Shown: positions 9,231 through 19,557, counted from the stretch's first letter. The stretch is 64,000 nt of DNA from Acinetobacter sp. ANC 3813 (GCF_002135435.1 NZ_NEGK01000001.1:372001-436000), one strand, 5' to 3'. Numbers and translations are program-made. Notes: generated by a model from the letters alone, not told the origin.

Positions 9231-10103
9231 TTATGGCTTTAAAAGCAACTGATGATGTACTGTGCGCTTTTTATTCCAATACCAGTAAAAATAGCCATCT
9301 TCTTGCAGTAAAGTTTCAGTTTCAATAGCGGTTTTCCTCGCCATTCCATGACTCTGCAGCTGATTGTTCACTCCGCCCCAGCATGCCAGCGCCGAATTTC
9401 GATTATTGTGCAGATCTATAAATTTCAACTGATCGATAGGTTTTGGCGGAATGTACAGTGCATCTCCCCGTTTGACCCATAAATCTGCCAAATAGATCTT
9501 GCCGTCTTTAGGGAAATAACGCGCAACAGAAATCACCAGCGGCAACTCTTGATCAGTAGAAGCAAAAATATGCGGAAAATCATGATGCTCTAGATCTGTA
9601 CTGACAAAAGGAAATAAGGTTTTGCCCGCTGTTAAACCTGCTTCCAAATAGGGACACCAATACCCTGCATATTTACCGTATTCATAATCAATATGTGCTA
9701 AATGCGGGCTTTCATTAACGATCCGAATCGCCTGTCCAGGCTGAATTAAAGTGATTCCAAATGCAGCTGCTGTGTCGGCAGTTGCCCACATGGCCTCATA
9801 TTCAAAATACTCCCCTTCAAAATCCAGCTGTGTCTGCATTCCAAATTCAGGGGAATTGCTGCTGCCAAGCTGTTGTCTAACTTTATATTGCTTACCTAGC
9901 CGCGCTTTCATATGAATCGTCGGCTTTTCTATGAGCTGTGCATGTGATGGCACATTCATTAAATAACTGGGTGCGCCTTGGTCATTATAAAAATAAGGGT
10001 TCTCACTCAGAGAAATCTCTTTTTTACGTTTTTCCCGATCAAGCAGCAAAGGTTCGAATGCAGTTTGCTGTAATGCAGTTGTTTTTAAGTCTGTTTGGCT
10101 CAT
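9231..10103 (-). CDS. Unknown cytoplasmic protein
   Basis: A 290-residue protein with no signal peptide and no motif I recognise. It has a repeated aromatic character (YGKYAGYWCPYLE, YFYWYWNKK near the C terminus) and several His/Asp pairs (SPHLAHIDYEY, DLEHHDFPHIF), which could be metal sites, but this is only a guess. The ATG at 10103 gives MSQTDLKTT; the gap to the next upstream gene is 348 bases. Confidence 0.7.
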   Translation of the reverse strand: MSQTDLKTTALQQTAFEPLLLDREKRKKEISLSENPYFYNDQGAPSYLMNVPSHAQLIEKPTIHMKARLGKQYKVRQQLGSSNSPEFGMQTQLDFEGEYFEYEAMWATADTAAAFGITLIQPGQAIRIVNESPHLAHIDYEYGKYAGYWCPYLEAGLTAGKTLFPFVSTDLEHHDFPHIFASTDQELPLVISVARYFPKDGKIYLADLWVKRGDALYIPPKPIDQLKFIDLHNNRNSALACWGGVNNQLQSHGMARKTAIETETLLQEDGYFYWYWNKKRTVHHQLLLKP

Positions 10104-10451
10104 AAATGCCTCATTATTCTAATGATTTTTTGATAAATTTTTCGTATATCCCCTTAAGCCAATCTAATGCAGACGCCAAAAAGCTGCCATCGCTATAATT
10201 GGGTATTTAATTAAAATCAGTGAGATAAAACAGCAAAATGACTTTATCTACTGACAAATTTAAGGACTATTCCAGCCTTGCACCTAAATTTACGCATCGA
10301 GGTTGATCATTTTTAGAGCCAAAATATTTAAACCCAAATTGAAAAAGGCCGCATATGCGGCCTTTTTCATGGGAGAATTGGCATTTTCAAACTTTCATGC
10401 ATTTATAGATGCTGAATTGTTTTCAACAGCAGATGCAATTTAGGTTCAAAA
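10104..10451. other. Intergenic stretch, no gene seen
   Basis: AT-rich spacer between two minus-strand genes. The only clear element is the hairpin at 10342-10367 that ends the lipoprotein gene. The promoter of the downstream gene (start 10103) should lie here, but no convincing -35/-10 pair was picked. Confidence 0.5.
10342..10367 (-). terminator. Symmetric terminator downstream of the lipoprotein gene
   Basis: A 26-base perfect palindrome with AAAAAGGCCGCAT and its complement gives a GC-rich stem flanked by A and T runs on both strands, so it can act in both directions. Confidence 0.8.
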
Positions 10452-11432
10452 TTACTTCATTTGACTGAGCATGCGCTTAGCACCTGCGTGATTATAGTTT
10501 TTAGACAAATTCTGCAAGACCCGCTGCGCTTGGCCTTTGGCATTTGGGAAGCGTGTGCTGTAAGTGGAAATACTGGTTAAACAGCGTGCCACCAGCATGC
10601 CAGACTCCGTATAGACCCGTGTGCCTTCAGTTCCTTGCAATTTGCCATAGTTATACGCCCGCTGCGCATTATTGCAGGCATTATTCAAATTTCTACCGCT
10701 ATTGATGTCTCTGCGTGCATCGACATAAAACTTCATTTGCTGCTGCTGCGGGGTTAAAGAAACCGTGGCAGCTCTGGCTGGCTCTGCTGCTGGAGCTTCT
10801 TTTTTCTCTTCCACCTCTTTCACAGCTGCTTTGGCGGAAGCAGCGCTCTTCGCTGGTACTGGAGCTGATTTTTTAGAACTATTATTTGCAGCGGTATTGC
10901 TATTGTTCCGATAGAATTTTCGCGCTTCTTCCGCACCCATTAAATCAGTTTTTAAAGTAACTTCTCTTGCGCCAGCATATTGAGCAGAAGCAGACTCAGA
11001 CACAGGCTCAATCGATACAATCCAACGTTTTCCATCTTTTTGCACACATTGATACGCACCGATGCCTTGTTTCACATTTGCCTTGGACGCCAGTGTACTT
11101 CTGTCTCTGGCATCTTTAACCAGACTGAAATTACTTTTAAACAGTAAAGAAAAGTTGCCTTTTTGATCGCTGCAATAATTGCTTAAATACTTGCGCGGAT
11201 AGAGCGATTGCGGTTCAGCATTGCCCTGCTTTCGACCCCATGCATATACATAGTCTTTGCCGCGGCCATTTGCTTCATTTAAATTTTTTTTATCAATCAA
11301 TTCTTGAGCAGAATCGTATGAACCCCAAGATTCTGAACCTAATTTTCCGACGGTGGCACAGCCATGCAGCAGCATGCCTAAGCTGCTCATCAACACTATT
11401 GTTTTGAAATTCACACATACATTCTCAATCAT
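10452..11432 (-). CDS. Putative lipoprotein of unknown function
   Basis: A 326-residue protein. The N terminus has a hydrophobic segment ending in the lipobox LLHGC (Cys25), so the mature protein should be lipid-anchored. Residues about 180-225 form a low-complexity alanine/lysine/glutamate/proline linker (KKSAPVPAKSAASAKAAVKE), typical of a stalk crossing the periplasm, followed by a helical C-terminal domain. No enzyme motif was seen. The first ATG at 11432 is used; a later Met (residue 15) would shorten the signal peptide too much. Confidence 0.7.
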   Translation of the reverse strand: MIENVCVNFKTIVLMSSLGMLLHGCATVGKLGSESWGSYDSAQELIDKKNLNEANGRGKDYVYAWGRKQGNAEPQSLYPRKYLSNYCSDQKGNFSLLFKSNFSLVKDARDRSTLASKANVKQGIGAYQCVQKDGKRWIVSIEPVSESASAQYAGAREVTLKTDLMGAEEARKFYRNNSNTAANNSSKKSAPVPAKSAASAKAAVKEVEEKKEAPAAEPARAATVSLTPQQQQMKFYVDARRDINSGRNLNNACNNAQRAYNYGKLQGTEGTRVYTESGMLVARCLTSISTYSTRFPNAKGQAQRVLQNLSKNYNHAGAKRMLSQMK

Positions 11433-11650
11433 GCTGAGAAATTGAACATATACGAAAAGCCTTTAAAGCTCAAATTCAACACTTTGTTTTTTATGCGGTT
11501 TTTTAATGATGCAATCTATGTTTTCAACATAAACTGCTAATTGAATAATTTATTTTTTAAATTACATGACTCAACTTACAGTTTTATTTGACTAAAAAGC
11601 AGCAATTTAAATTTTTGTGAATTTTCATCTTTTAGTTCACGCAATAAAAA

Positions 11651-11669
11651 AGCCCGCATAATGCGGGCA
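11651..11669 (-). terminator. Terminator of the SbmA-type transporter gene
   Basis: AGCCCGCATAATGCGGGCA forms a seven-base-pair stem; on the minus strand it is followed by TTTTTTATT. It begins about 15 bases after the transporter stop codon. Confidence 0.85.
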
Positions 11670-11683
11670 AATGTTCAGCATGT

Positions 11684-12880
11684 TTAATCATCTAAGGTCG
11701 ATTCAAAGGCTTTTAAACGCTTATAAATAGACAATAATTCGATAATCGTCGGCCAAGAAGCAATCAAATATTGAAAAGATTCACGCACTTTGCCAAAGAC
11801 ATTAGAAATCTGCATCATCAGGCCTAAGGTAATTGCACCAGCCGCAATACTCGGAAACAGTACAAAAAGGCCGTATAAATTATCAAGCTGCATATACCAA
11901 ATGCGCACCATATTAAAATAGGCGTAGTGGAAATACAGTCGGAAATAATTAAAGCGCACTTTAGAAAACAGCTGCTGCAAGGTTAGTGGATCTGCACGCT
12001 CTGCATGATCTTCACCATAGACTAGCTCTTTGCGGTAAGCAGCTTCCACTTTCTGGTTATTGAATTCCAAGCCCGGCAGCTTGTAGCCGACCAGCATCAA
12101 AATCACCGTACCTGCAATAGACCAAGTGACTGCCGCCCACATCAGTGCATGCGGTATCTCACCGACAATAGGCAATGCTTTTACATGTGATGACAAACTA
12201 AACAGCACGGGTAAAAATGCCAGCAGCGTCATCAGCGCTTCAACCAAACTCACACCCAGCCCTTCCATGGTTTTGGCAAAGCGCATAGTGTCTTCCTGTA
12301 TACGCTGCGATGCGCCCTCTATATGGCGCAGCTTCTCCCAATTGGCCGTGTAGTAATCGTTCATTGCTGTACGCCAGCGGAATACATAATGACTGACAAA
12401 GAATAAGTTAAAGACCGCAGTAGTTACATAAACCATCGCTATATATAAGAACGTCAGCGTGCCGCTATAGAGCTGTGTGACATCGCCGCCGCCGCCGCTG
12501 AGCATTTTTTGAATGAGATCATAAAATGGGTTGTACCATGCATTGACGACAACGCTGACCTGCACACCAAACCAGATATTAAATAAAATAAAGGCAGAAC
12601 CCCACACTGACCAGCCCTGCCAAGGATTGTCTGATTTTAAACGCCAAAATACGGCGAAAATTACTGTAGAAATGAAGAACCAGCCATAAAACCATAAAAA
12701 AGCAGGTGACCAAAAACGGCTGACACCGATAGGCAATGCTGCATCTGCATAACGCTGCGGCATACCGAGGAATGTGCCCCAACCGCTGCCGCCGCTATAC
12801 CAAAGCGCAATGTTTATAACAAACCATAAAATGAGTGATCCAAAAAACCATTTTGGATTGGGAAAAAAGGATTTAAACAT
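11684..12880 (-). CDS. sbmA: SbmA/BacA-type peptide antibiotic transporter
   Basis: Inner-membrane proton-driven importer of the SbmA/BacA family, which takes up peptide antibiotics (microcins, bleomycin, proline-rich peptides). The 398-residue protein has seven to eight hydrophobic segments and family-typical stretches: [15 protein letters not shown] near 84, [29 protein letters not shown] near 168-198 (read in parts), and [21 protein letters not shown] near 309-330. Length matches E. coli SbmA (406). No ATPase domain is fused, which separates it from the BclA branch. It has its own terminator. Confidence 0.93.
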   Translation of the reverse strand: MFKSFFPNPKWFFGSLILWFVINIALWYSGGSGWGTFLGMPQRYADAALPIGVSRFWSPAFLWFYGWFFISTVIFAVFWRLKSDNPWQGWSVWGSAFILFNIWFGVQVSVVVNAWYNPFYDLIQKMLSGGGGDVTQLYSGTLTFLYIAMVYVTTAVFNLFFVSHYVFRWRTAMNDYYTANWEKLRHIEGASQRIQEDTMRFAKTMEGLGVSLVEALMTLLAFLPVLFSLSSHVKALPIVGEIPHALMWAAVTWSIAGTVILMLVGYKLPGLEFNNQKVEAAYRKELVYGEDHAERADPLTLQQLFSKVRFNYFRLYFHYAYFNMVRIWYMQLDNLYGLFVLFPSIAAGAITLGLMMQISNVFGKVRESFQYLIASWPTIIELLSIYKRLKAFESTLDD

Positions 12881-13407
12881 TCTGCTCTAGGTGTCCTTTA
12901 TTTTTGATTTGAATGATATAGGCGAATCATAAAACTTAATCCTTAATTTTTCTTTTAAAATTCGTTATTTCAGCAATTATTCTGATCAGGTGATACAGCT
13001 TAAGATGAACGATATTACACACGAATTCAACTCAACTCAGCTCTATTTTTGGATAAACAGATGACGCACCTGCACAATGCAAATTCGCTGCATACTGGCC
13101 GCCAGAGCTTTGCAATTTAACCGTATAAACCAGCAAAATCATGAATTCTACAGACTCGTCAGGCTATTCATCAAAACAGGTATCGATTTCTGCCCAGCAG
13201 CGAAAATCAATTTTAAAAGTAAATTGTGATTAATCTACCCAAACAAAATGAAGCAACACTTAAAAAACTGACTGATTTTTTATATTAACTGTTATTCACA
13301 AATGGTTTTTTATATGATGCAAACAACAGTATTTACAACAACAGTTAAAAACTCATAGAATGTGTTAATATCATAAAACACTCGATATAAAATCGAAGGG
13401 GATTAAA
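12881..13407. other. Intergenic stretch, no gene seen
   Basis: About 530 AT-rich bases between the divergent sbmA and the 64-residue ORF. Short open frames here have no codon bias or ribosome site. Promoters for both genes are expected; none was assigned with confidence. Confidence 0.5.
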
Positions 13408-13602
13408 ATGGATAACCTGATTGTAGAACTACTTAAGCCAGTCACCCTTGAAAAAGAAAACTGTGAGCCTCTAACCTTTGAAGAAGGCACCGTGCTTAAA
13501 GTTGTCATGCAAACTCCTAAAGGCCTTTTAGTCAGCAATGATGATAACTTTAACTTTATGATTTCCCTCAAAGATCAAGACACCGTTTGGCGTGAAATCT
13601 GA
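13408..13602 (+). CDS. Small protein of unknown function (64 residues)
   Basis: The ATG follows an AAGGGGA ribosome site at good spacing, and the gene has its own strong terminator, so it is likely real. The product is acidic, has no membrane segment and no family I recognise; a beta-rich core (LTFEEGTVLKVVMQTPKGLLVS) suggests a small folded domain. It stands alone between sbmA and vsr. Confidence 0.6.
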   Translation: MDNLIVELLKPVTLEKENCEPLTFEEGTVLKVVMQTPKGLLVSNDDNFNFMISLKDQDTVWREI

Positions 13603-13983
13603 TCATCTCCTGCTTAAAGCAACAATACTGCATCTGTAAAGTTTATCCCCAAAATAGATGCAGTATTTTTATGTCTGCCTGCCTATTTTAGGATGTTATT
13701 TCAGTAAATACCTTTCTAATTCTTATCCCTAATTATAGGGATAGACAAACCGTATTATTTATTTTAATTAATCATCTTATTTTATTAATTGCCTGCTTAT
13801 TACATTTAAATCAGCGGTTTATTTTTTTCTAAATTTTTCCCTGTTTATTTTATCTAAACAATTGAAAATCGATTGAGTTCACGCTTGCTATACTTAAAAC
13901 GGCATCCTTTCAGTTTAAGCTAAACTATTCAGCTGCATGCAAATACAGTTATGGGTTTTGCCATGAATTGGAAGGGAAAAATT
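13603..13983. other. AT-rich intergenic stretch before vsr
   Basis: After the terminator at 13624-13670 the sequence is very AT-rich with many TTTATTT runs and no open frame. It should contain the vsr promoter, but no clear -35/-10 pair with normal spacing was found. Confidence 0.4.
13624..13670 (+). terminator. Terminator after the 64-residue ORF
   Basis: AATACTGCATCT pairs perfectly with AGATGCAGTATT over a 20-base loop, and the right arm runs into TTTTT. Confidence 0.75.
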
Positions 13984-14439
13984 ATGCCCGTCAAATCTAT
14001 AAAAACAGTCAAAAAGCCTCTTACCCGCTCTGAAAATATGGCTGCGATTCACTCTAAAAATACAATCCCTGAAATCAAAATCCGTAAAGCCCTGCATCAT
14101 GCGGGCCTGCGCTTTCGTCTGCACAATAAAGACCTAGCTGGAACGCCTGATATCGTGCTGAAAAAATACCGTACTGTCGTTTTTGTGCATGGCTGCTTTT
14201 GGCATAAACATGACTGCAAGTATTTTCATTGGCCCAAAAGCAATTTGGATTATTGGCAGCCCAAAATTTTAAAGAATGTAGAACGGGATACTGCGCATAC
14301 GCTCACTTTGCTGCAAAATCATTGGAAAGTCTGCATCTGGTGGGAATGCTCTACCCGTCAAACCGATGATCTGGCTTGGTCATTGCAGCGTTTTTTAGCA
14401 TGGCTTTCAGAACCTGATAATCACTATTTAGAATTATAA
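13984..14439 (+). CDS. vsr: Very short patch repair (Vsr) endonuclease
   Basis: Vsr nicks DNA 5' of the T in T:G mismatches that arise by deamination of 5-methylcytosine. The 151-residue protein begins at the ATG at 13984, which has an AAGGGA site; the longer frame from 13951 is less likely. Family motifs are present: TRSENMAAIHSKNT near residue 13, LAGTPDIVLKKYRTVVFVHG near 47-66 with the catalytic Asp51, and FWHKHDCKYFHWPKSN near 68 with zinc-binding His/Cys. No cytosine methyltransferase gene lies next to it, so its partner must be elsewhere or lost. Confidence 0.92.
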   Translation: MPVKSIKTVKKPLTRSENMAAIHSKNTIPEIKIRKALHHAGLRFRLHNKDLAGTPDIVLKKYRTVVFVHGCFWHKHDCKYFHWPKSNLDYWQPKILKNVERDTAHTLTLLQNHWKVCIWWECSTRQTDDLAWSLQRFLAWLSEPDNHYLEL

Positions 14440-14889
14440 ATCTCCTCAAAATCAGCGCTACTTTGCTTCTTATTGCTTAATACCATTTAATTGATCTCAC
14501 CTCTATTTCTTTACTTACAAAACTTAACAATACAAAAATAAAGCCTGCAACTAAATTTAAAAAACTTTTTGTTATTTATTTCATTACTTTATGTTATAAA
14601 AATAACAGTTTCTAAAATTAATTACGCATTTCGTAATTAATTTATGTATTGAATAATTATTTTAGCCATTTATGATGGGATTATAGATTAATTTTATCGA
14701 ATGTGTTTTTGGAATGGCCTCCAAAATATTCAAAAAATTAAGACTTGAGCAAATGGAATTGTTATCAAAATTAATCAGATATCTTTTTATAGAACACTGA
14801 TGCAAGCATCGCGGATATAAAATCTATTTGCTCATGACAACAAGTTGAAAAAAGGCAATTGGATTGCCCAAATAAAATGAGGATGTTTT
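14440..14889. other. Regulatory intergenic stretch upstream of hpd
   Basis: 450 AT-rich bases with no open frame. The notable element is the perfect inverted repeat at 14615-14643, listed separately. The hpd ribosome site (ATGAGGATG, about 14877-14885) is clear. The promoter is presumably between the inverted repeat and the gene. Confidence 0.5.
14615..14643. promoter_or_regulatory. 12-bp perfect inverted repeat, candidate operator for the tyrosine operon
   Basis: AAATTAATTACG and its exact complement CGTAATTAATTT flank the five-base spacer CATTT. It lies about 250 bases upstream of hpd. The symmetry and lack of a T tract favour a dimeric repressor or activator site over a terminator. No regulator gene is adjacent. 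Confidence 0.45.
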
Positions 14890-15951
14890 ATGAATGAGTT
14901 AGCAAACCCTTTACAACTCTGTGGCTTTGAATTTATTGAGTTTGTCTCTCAAGACGGTGAATTGGACGCAATTTTCTCAACAATCGGCTTCACCAAGGTC
15001 GCTAAACATAAATCTAAAAACGTGTATTTATGGCGTCAGGGAAATATCAATATTATTCTGAATTATCAGCCTGAGTCTTCTGCTGCGTATTTTTACCAAG
15101 AACACGGTCCTTCTGCCTGCGCCATGGGATTTAGAACCAAAGATGCAGCCAAAGCATTTCATAAAGCAGTCGAGCTTGGCGCAGAGCCGATTTACAGTAA
15201 AATTGGCCCAATGGAACTCAATATTCCTGCCATCAAAGGCATCGGCGGATCCCCAATTTTCTTGGTGGACCGTGACATCTACAGCAGCGACTTTGTTTTT
15301 ATTGAAGGGCAAGACCCGCGCCCTGTTGGCACTGGCCTGCAAGAAATTGACCATTTAACCCATAACGTCTACAAAGGCCGTATGGATTATTGGGCAAATT
15401 TCTATGAAAAAATCTTTAATTTCCAAGAAATCCGCTACTTCGATATTAAAGGCGAATATACCGGTTTAACCTCAAAAGCCCTCACCGCGCCCGACGGCAA
15501 AATCCGTATTCCGCTGAATGAAGACTCAGACAAAGGAAATGGTCAAATTGCTGAATTCTTAAATGAGTTTAATGGTGAAGGCATTCAGCATATTGCCTTT
15601 ATTACCGATGACCTGCTTGGCACATGGGATAAATTGAAAGCACTGGGCGCGAAGTTTATGACCCCGCCGCCAAATACCTATTACGAAATGCTGCCTGAAC
15701 GCCTGCCAAATCATGGCGAGCCAACCGAAGAGCTGCAAAAGCGCGGCATTCTGCTGGACGGCAATACCAAAGACGGCAGCAACCGCCTGCTGCTGCAGAT
15801 CTTCTCTGAAAATATGCTCGGCCCCGTATTCTTCGAGTTTATTCAGCGTAAAGATGACGACGGTTTTGGCGAAGGCAACTTTAAAGCGTTGTTTGAATCG
15901 ATTGAACGTGACCAAATCAAGCGCGGTGTTTTAGATATTTCCAACGCTTAA
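14890..15951 (+). CDS. hpd: 4-hydroxyphenylpyruvate dioxygenase
   Basis: Fe(II) enzyme that converts 4-hydroxyphenylpyruvate to homogentisate in tyrosine and phenylalanine breakdown. The 353-residue protein has two VOC-type halves; the iron ligands fit His155 (EIDHLTHNV), His234 ([10 protein letters not shown]) and Glu316 ([10 protein letters not shown]), and the length matches bacterial enzymes (about 357). A GAGG ribosome site precedes the ATG. It leads an operon with an aromatic amino acid permease and an aromatic aminotransferase, which supply its substrate. Homogentisate dioxygenase and the later steps are not in this window. Confidence 0.97.
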   Translation: MNELANPLQLCGFEFIEFVSQDGELDAIFSTIGFTKVAKHKSKNVYLWRQGNINIILNYQPESSAAYFYQEHGPSACAMGFRTKDAAKAFHKAVELGAEPIYSKIGPMELNIPAIKGIGGSPIFLVDRDIYSSDFVFIEGQDPRPVGTGLQEIDHLTHNVYKGRMDYWANFYEKIFNFQEIRYFDIKGEYTGLTSKALTAPDGKIRIPLNEDSDKGNGQIAEFLNEFNGEGIQHIAFITDDLLGTWDKLKALGAKFMTPPPNTYYEMLPERLPNHGEPTEELQKRGILLDGNTKDGSNRLLLQIFSENMLGPVFFEFIQRKDDDGFGEGNFKALFESIERDQIKRGVLDISNA

Positions 15952-16008
15952 GCGCTCTGCCGATTAGAAAATGTCGGATCTATTTCATTCATAAATGACA
16001 GCCTCAGC

Positions 16009-16040
16009 GCGCAAGTCCGCTTGCGCCTAGGTCCTCTTTT
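16009..16040 (+). terminator. Hairpin after hpd (weak terminator or attenuator)
   Basis: GCGCAAG pairs with CTTGCGC across TCCG, followed after a short gap by CTTTTTG. The T run is not immediate, so partial read-through to the permease gene is likely. Confidence 0.4.
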
Positions 16041-16150
16041 TGCAGATTATTTTCAAAAACTTATGATTCAGTTCAGCCGCACAGCAAAACAATAAATAAA
16101 AACTGACGGGCAATATATGAGCTGAATTTTGACATGGATGATGTTAGAAA

Positions 16151-17539
16151 ATGCAGCAAACACAGCAAGGAAACCTAAAAAAAGGTTTAAGTAATCGCCA
16201 TATTCAATTGATCGCCCTTGGCGGTTCGATCGGTACAGGATTGTTTCTCGGTATTTCACAAACCATTAAATTGGCAGGCCCTTCAGTCATTTTAGGCTAT
16301 GCCATTGCAGGCTTGATCGCATTTTTAATGATGCGCCAACTGGGCGAAATGATTGTGGAAGAACCCGTCAGCGGTTCATTCAGCCATTTTGCCTATAAAT
16401 ACTGGGGAAAATTTGCCGGCTTCATGTCTGGCTGGAACTACTGGGTGCTGAATATTTTGGTTTGTATGGCAGAGCTTAGCGCCATTGGACTCTATATCCA
16501 TTATTGGTGGCCTGATATCCCAACATGGATTTCCGCTTTAGGCTTTTTCATTTTTATTAATGTCATAAACCTATTAAACGTGAAACTGTTTGGCGAAATG
16601 GAATTTTGGCTGGCCATTATTAAAGTCATTGCCATTATCGCCATGATTGCCTTTGGCAGTTACCTGCTGGCCAGCGGCAGTGGCGGCACATCGTCCAGCC
16701 TGAGCAACTTATGGTCACTGGGCGGATTTTTCCCTCATGGCATGATGGGCTTAGTCATGGCAATGGCCATGATCATGTTTGCCTTTGGCGGTATTGAACT
16801 GGTCGGCATTGCAGCAGCCGAAACCGATAATCCCAAAACTACCCTGCCCAAAGCCATTAACCAAATTGTGTACCGCGTTTTACTGTTTTACATTTTAAGT
16901 TTGGTGATTATTCTTTCGCTGTACCCTTGGAACCAAATGGCGCAAGGCGGCAGCCCTTTTGTTATGATTTTTGATTCATTGGGCAGTCAAACGACCGCCA
17001 CTATTTTAAATTTTGTAGTGCTGACTGCAGCCGTTTCAGTCTATAACAGCACCAATTACTGCACCAGCCGCATGTTATTGGGCTTAGCCGAACAAGGCAA
17101 TGCGCCAAAGCTGTTCAGCAAAATTAATGACCGCGGCATCCCCTTTAATGCTGTAATGGCTTCTGCATTTTTTACTTTAATCTGCGTGCTCATCAATTAC
17201 TTATTCCCTGAAAAAGCATTTAGCCTATTAATGATGCTGGTCGTTGCTGCACTCGTGATCAACTGGATCGTCATTTCTTATACGCACCTGAAGTTTAAAA
17301 AGCATATGCTGAATACACAGACTCAAACCTTGTTTCCAAGCATTGCCTATCCATTTACAAATTACTTATGTATTGCGTTTATGTGCGGTATTTTATGGAT
17401 TATGAGTCAGTCAGATATGCGGATTGCGGTATGGATGATCCCATGCTGGGTATCCATTTTACTGGTGGCTTATTTCTTTAAGCAGAAAAAAGCAGCCAAT
17501 CAGACGCTGATTGTCAAAGATGAAATCCGCCTTTCTTGA
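16151..17539 (+). CDS. aroP: Aromatic amino acid permease (AroP/PheP family)
   Basis: Inner-membrane proton symporter of the amino acid-polyamine-organocation family. The 462-residue protein has about 12 membrane segments and the family glycine motif GGSIGTGLFLGIS near residue 29, followed by EMIVEEPVSGSFSHFA near 66. Position between hpd and an aromatic aminotransferase supports uptake of tyrosine or phenylalanine over other amino acids, although the fine specificity of this family is hard to read from sequence. The ATG at 16151 lacks a strong ribosome site. Confidence 0.85.
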   Translation: MQQTQQGNLKKGLSNRHIQLIALGGSIGTGLFLGISQTIKLAGPSVILGYAIAGLIAFLMMRQLGEMIVEEPVSGSFSHFAYKYWGKFAGFMSGWNYWVLNILVCMAELSAIGLYIHYWWPDIPTWISALGFFIFINVINLLNVKLFGEMEFWLAIIKVIAIIAMIAFGSYLLASGSGGTSSSLSNLWSLGGFFPHGMMGLVMAMAMIMFAFGGIELVGIAAAETDNPKTTLPKAINQIVYRVLLFYILSLVIILSLYPWNQMAQGGSPFVMIFDSLGSQTTATILNFVVLTAAVSVYNSTNYCTSRMLLGLAEQGNAPKLFSKINDRGIPFNAVMASAFFTLICVLINYLFPEKAFSLLMMLVVAALVINWIVISYTHLKFKKHMLNTQTQTLFPSIAYPFTNYLCIAFMCGILWIMSQSDMRIAVWMIPCWVSILLVAYFFKQKKAANQTLIVKDEIRLS

Positions 17540-17575
17540 AGGCGGCAGTTAAACACGAATAATGAAGGTTAGACC

Positions 17576-18778
17576 ATGTTCCAACATGTAGATGCCTATG
17601 CAGGCGATCCAATTCTTTCCCTGATGGAAGATTTTGTAAAGGATGAACGGACTCAAAAAGTTAATTTAAGTATTGGACTGTATTACAACGAAGATAATAT
17701 CGTGCCGCAGTTAAATTGCGTACAGGCTGCCTATAAAAATATTGAATCTGGCAATGACAAAGTTAAACTGTACCTGCCGATGGATGGTTTAAAGCCTTAT
17801 AACCAAGCGACTCAAGCTTTGGTTTTAGGTGCATATAGCCCTGCCCGCCGTGATGGCCGTGCAGTGACCATTCAAACTTTAGGCGGTTCTGGCGCGCTTA
17901 AAGTAGGTGCGGACTTTTTAAAAAAATACTTCCCGCAGTCTGATGTTTGGGTCAGCCAGCCGACATGGGAAAACCACATTGCCATTTTTAATGGCGCAGG
18001 CATTGCATCGCATTTTTATCCCTATTTTGACGATAAAACCAATGGTGTAAACGTTCCTGCAATGTTGGAAACCTTAGCTGCACTTCCAGCAAAAAGCATT
18101 GTGCTGCTGCACCCATGCTGCCATAACCCAACAGGTGCAGATTTAACACCTGCAGAATGGGATCAAGTGATTGCTGTATTAAAACAGCAAGACTTAATTC
18201 CATTTTTGGACATCGCATATCAAGGTTTTGGACAAGGCCTTGAAGAAGATGCCTATGCGATCCGTGCATTAGACCGTTCAGGCATGAACTTTATTGTCAG
18301 CAATTCATTTTCAAAAATCTTTTCACTGTATGGCGAACGTGTTGGCGGCTTAACCTTTGTTTGTGATGATTCAGAAACTGCGCAAAAAGTTTTGGGTCAG
18401 CTCAAAGCGACTGTACGCCGCATTTATTCTAGTCCAGCAACAACAGGGGCTTTGCTGGTTGAAAATGTGTTGAATACCCCTGCACTGAATGCCGAGTGGC
18501 AAGCCGAACTGAATGAAATGCGTGTTCGCATCCAGCATATGCGCGAATTGCTCAGTACTAAACTGAATCAAGCTTTGCCAGAACGTAACTTTGATTATCT
18601 GCTGAAACAGCAAGGCATGTTCAGCTATACAGGCCTAACCGCAGCACAGGTTGATCAACTGAAAGATCAATACGGCATTTACCTCGTGCGCAGCGGCCGT
18701 ATGTGTGTAGCTGGCCTGAATTTAAGCAATATTGATTATGTGGCCGATTCTTTTGCCAAAGTTATTCAAGCTGCTTAA
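17576..18778 (+). CDS. tyrB: Aromatic amino acid aminotransferase (TyrB/AspC family)
   Basis: PLP enzyme of class I that removes the amino group from tyrosine or phenylalanine to give the arylpyruvate used by Hpd. The 400-residue protein has the subgroup I-alpha features: [12 protein letters not shown] near residue 30, [12 protein letters not shown] near 180 with the conserved Asn, and the PLP lysine in [16 protein letters not shown] near 245. It lies 36 bases after the permease and ends at a strong terminator. Preference for aromatic over aspartate substrates is inferred from its neighbours. Confidence 0.9.
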   Translation: MFQHVDAYAGDPILSLMEDFVKDERTQKVNLSIGLYYNEDNIVPQLNCVQAAYKNIESGNDKVKLYLPMDGLKPYNQATQALVLGAYSPARRDGRAVTIQTLGGSGALKVGADFLKKYFPQSDVWVSQPTWENHIAIFNGAGIASHFYPYFDDKTNGVNVPAMLETLAALPAKSIVLLHPCCHNPTGADLTPAEWDQVIAVLKQQDLIPFLDIAYQGFGQGLEEDAYAIRALDRSGMNFIVSNSFSKIFSLYGERVGGLTFVCDDSETAQKVLGQLKATVRRIYSSPATTGALLVENVLNTPALNAEWQAELNEMRVRIQHMRELLSTKLNQALPERNFDYLLKQQGMFSYTGLTAAQVDQLKDQYGIYLVRSGRMCVAGLNLSNIDYVADSFAKVIQAA

Positions 18779-18801
18779 ACAGCAAGCTCTAAATCACGCT
18801 C

Positions 18802-18843
18802 AAAAATTAAAAATGCCTGCTGATGCAGGCATTTTTAATTTTT
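18802..18843. terminator. Long symmetric terminator between tyrB and the TetR gene
   Basis: AAAATGCCTGC pairs with GCAGGCATTTT around TGAT, and the flanking A and T tracts extend the symmetry, giving a bidirectional terminator between the converging genes. Confidence 0.9.
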
Positions 18844-18931
18844 GAGTTCAGAATCAGAAATGGCATGACTGTTCAAGCTTAAACCGTAAAATCAAACTCG
18901 GTTTTTCGAATATTCGGGCAGCTCTAAACCT

Positions 18932-19546
18932 TTAAATTTCAACAAGAACAGGCAATTCTCGATGAGCGATTTCAAAAGCTTCTTGTGCATCTAATCCCAC
19001 CGCAGTCAGCAAAAGTTCTGCAACTTCGGAACCAATCTCCCGCCAAGTCTTATGCCCTTCTAAAACTAGAAAAATAGAGGATAAAACTGATCCCGTGACA
19101 ATAGCCATAACGGCAGGCAAGAGTTCAGGACGGATATGATAGCGCTGAGTTTCTATGCCTTTATGCAAATCTGAAAGCGGTGAAGCTTCGCCTGTCCACA
19201 GACCGCTTAATGATTGTGAATTAAATGAAAACTTACAGATAAAACGCCCCCAATCCGGCTCTTCATGGGCACGGCGAATATACATGCGAACGCCTGTTGC
19301 AATGCGCCAAGCCGCGTCTTGATCATCGCCAAAGGTTTTGATCACCCGCGCGTTCATTTCATGTGTCAGCTGATGAGCGATGTCTTCAAATAAAGAATCT
19401 GGATTTAAGCCATTATTATAAATCGTGCCGCGGGCGACGCCTGAAACTTCGGCCAATTCACTAACGGTAATTGCCGTTGAACCTTTTTCAGCAAATAAAC
19501 GCAGCGCCGCTCGGTGGATTCTTTTTTGTGATGAAGAAATTGCCAT
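18932..19546 (-). CDS. TetR-family transcriptional regulator
   Basis: One-component repressor. The N-terminal helix-turn-helix covers about residues 5-50 (HRAALRLFAEKGSTAITVSE, then VSGVARGTIYNN), and the helical C-terminal ligand domain fills the rest. I place the start at the ATG at 19546, with AGGAG upstream, giving 204 residues; the longer frame to 19585 would include the putative operator. It is the last gene of the minus-strand aromatic island, 131 bases after the SDR. Two copies of TTTGAACAAA lie just upstream, suggesting autoregulation and control of the island. Confidence 0.9.
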   Translation of the reverse strand: MAISSSQKRIHRAALRLFAEKGSTAITVSELAEVSGVARGTIYNNGLNPDSLFEDIAHQLTHEMNARVIKTFGDDQDAAWRIATGVRMYIRRAHEEPDWGRFICKFSFNSQSLSGLWTGEASPLSDLHKGIETQRYHIRPELLPAVMAIVTGSVLSSIFLVLEGHKTWREIGSEVAELLLTAVGLDAQEAFEIAHRELPVLVEI

Positions 19547-19557
19547 TTGGCTCCTCT

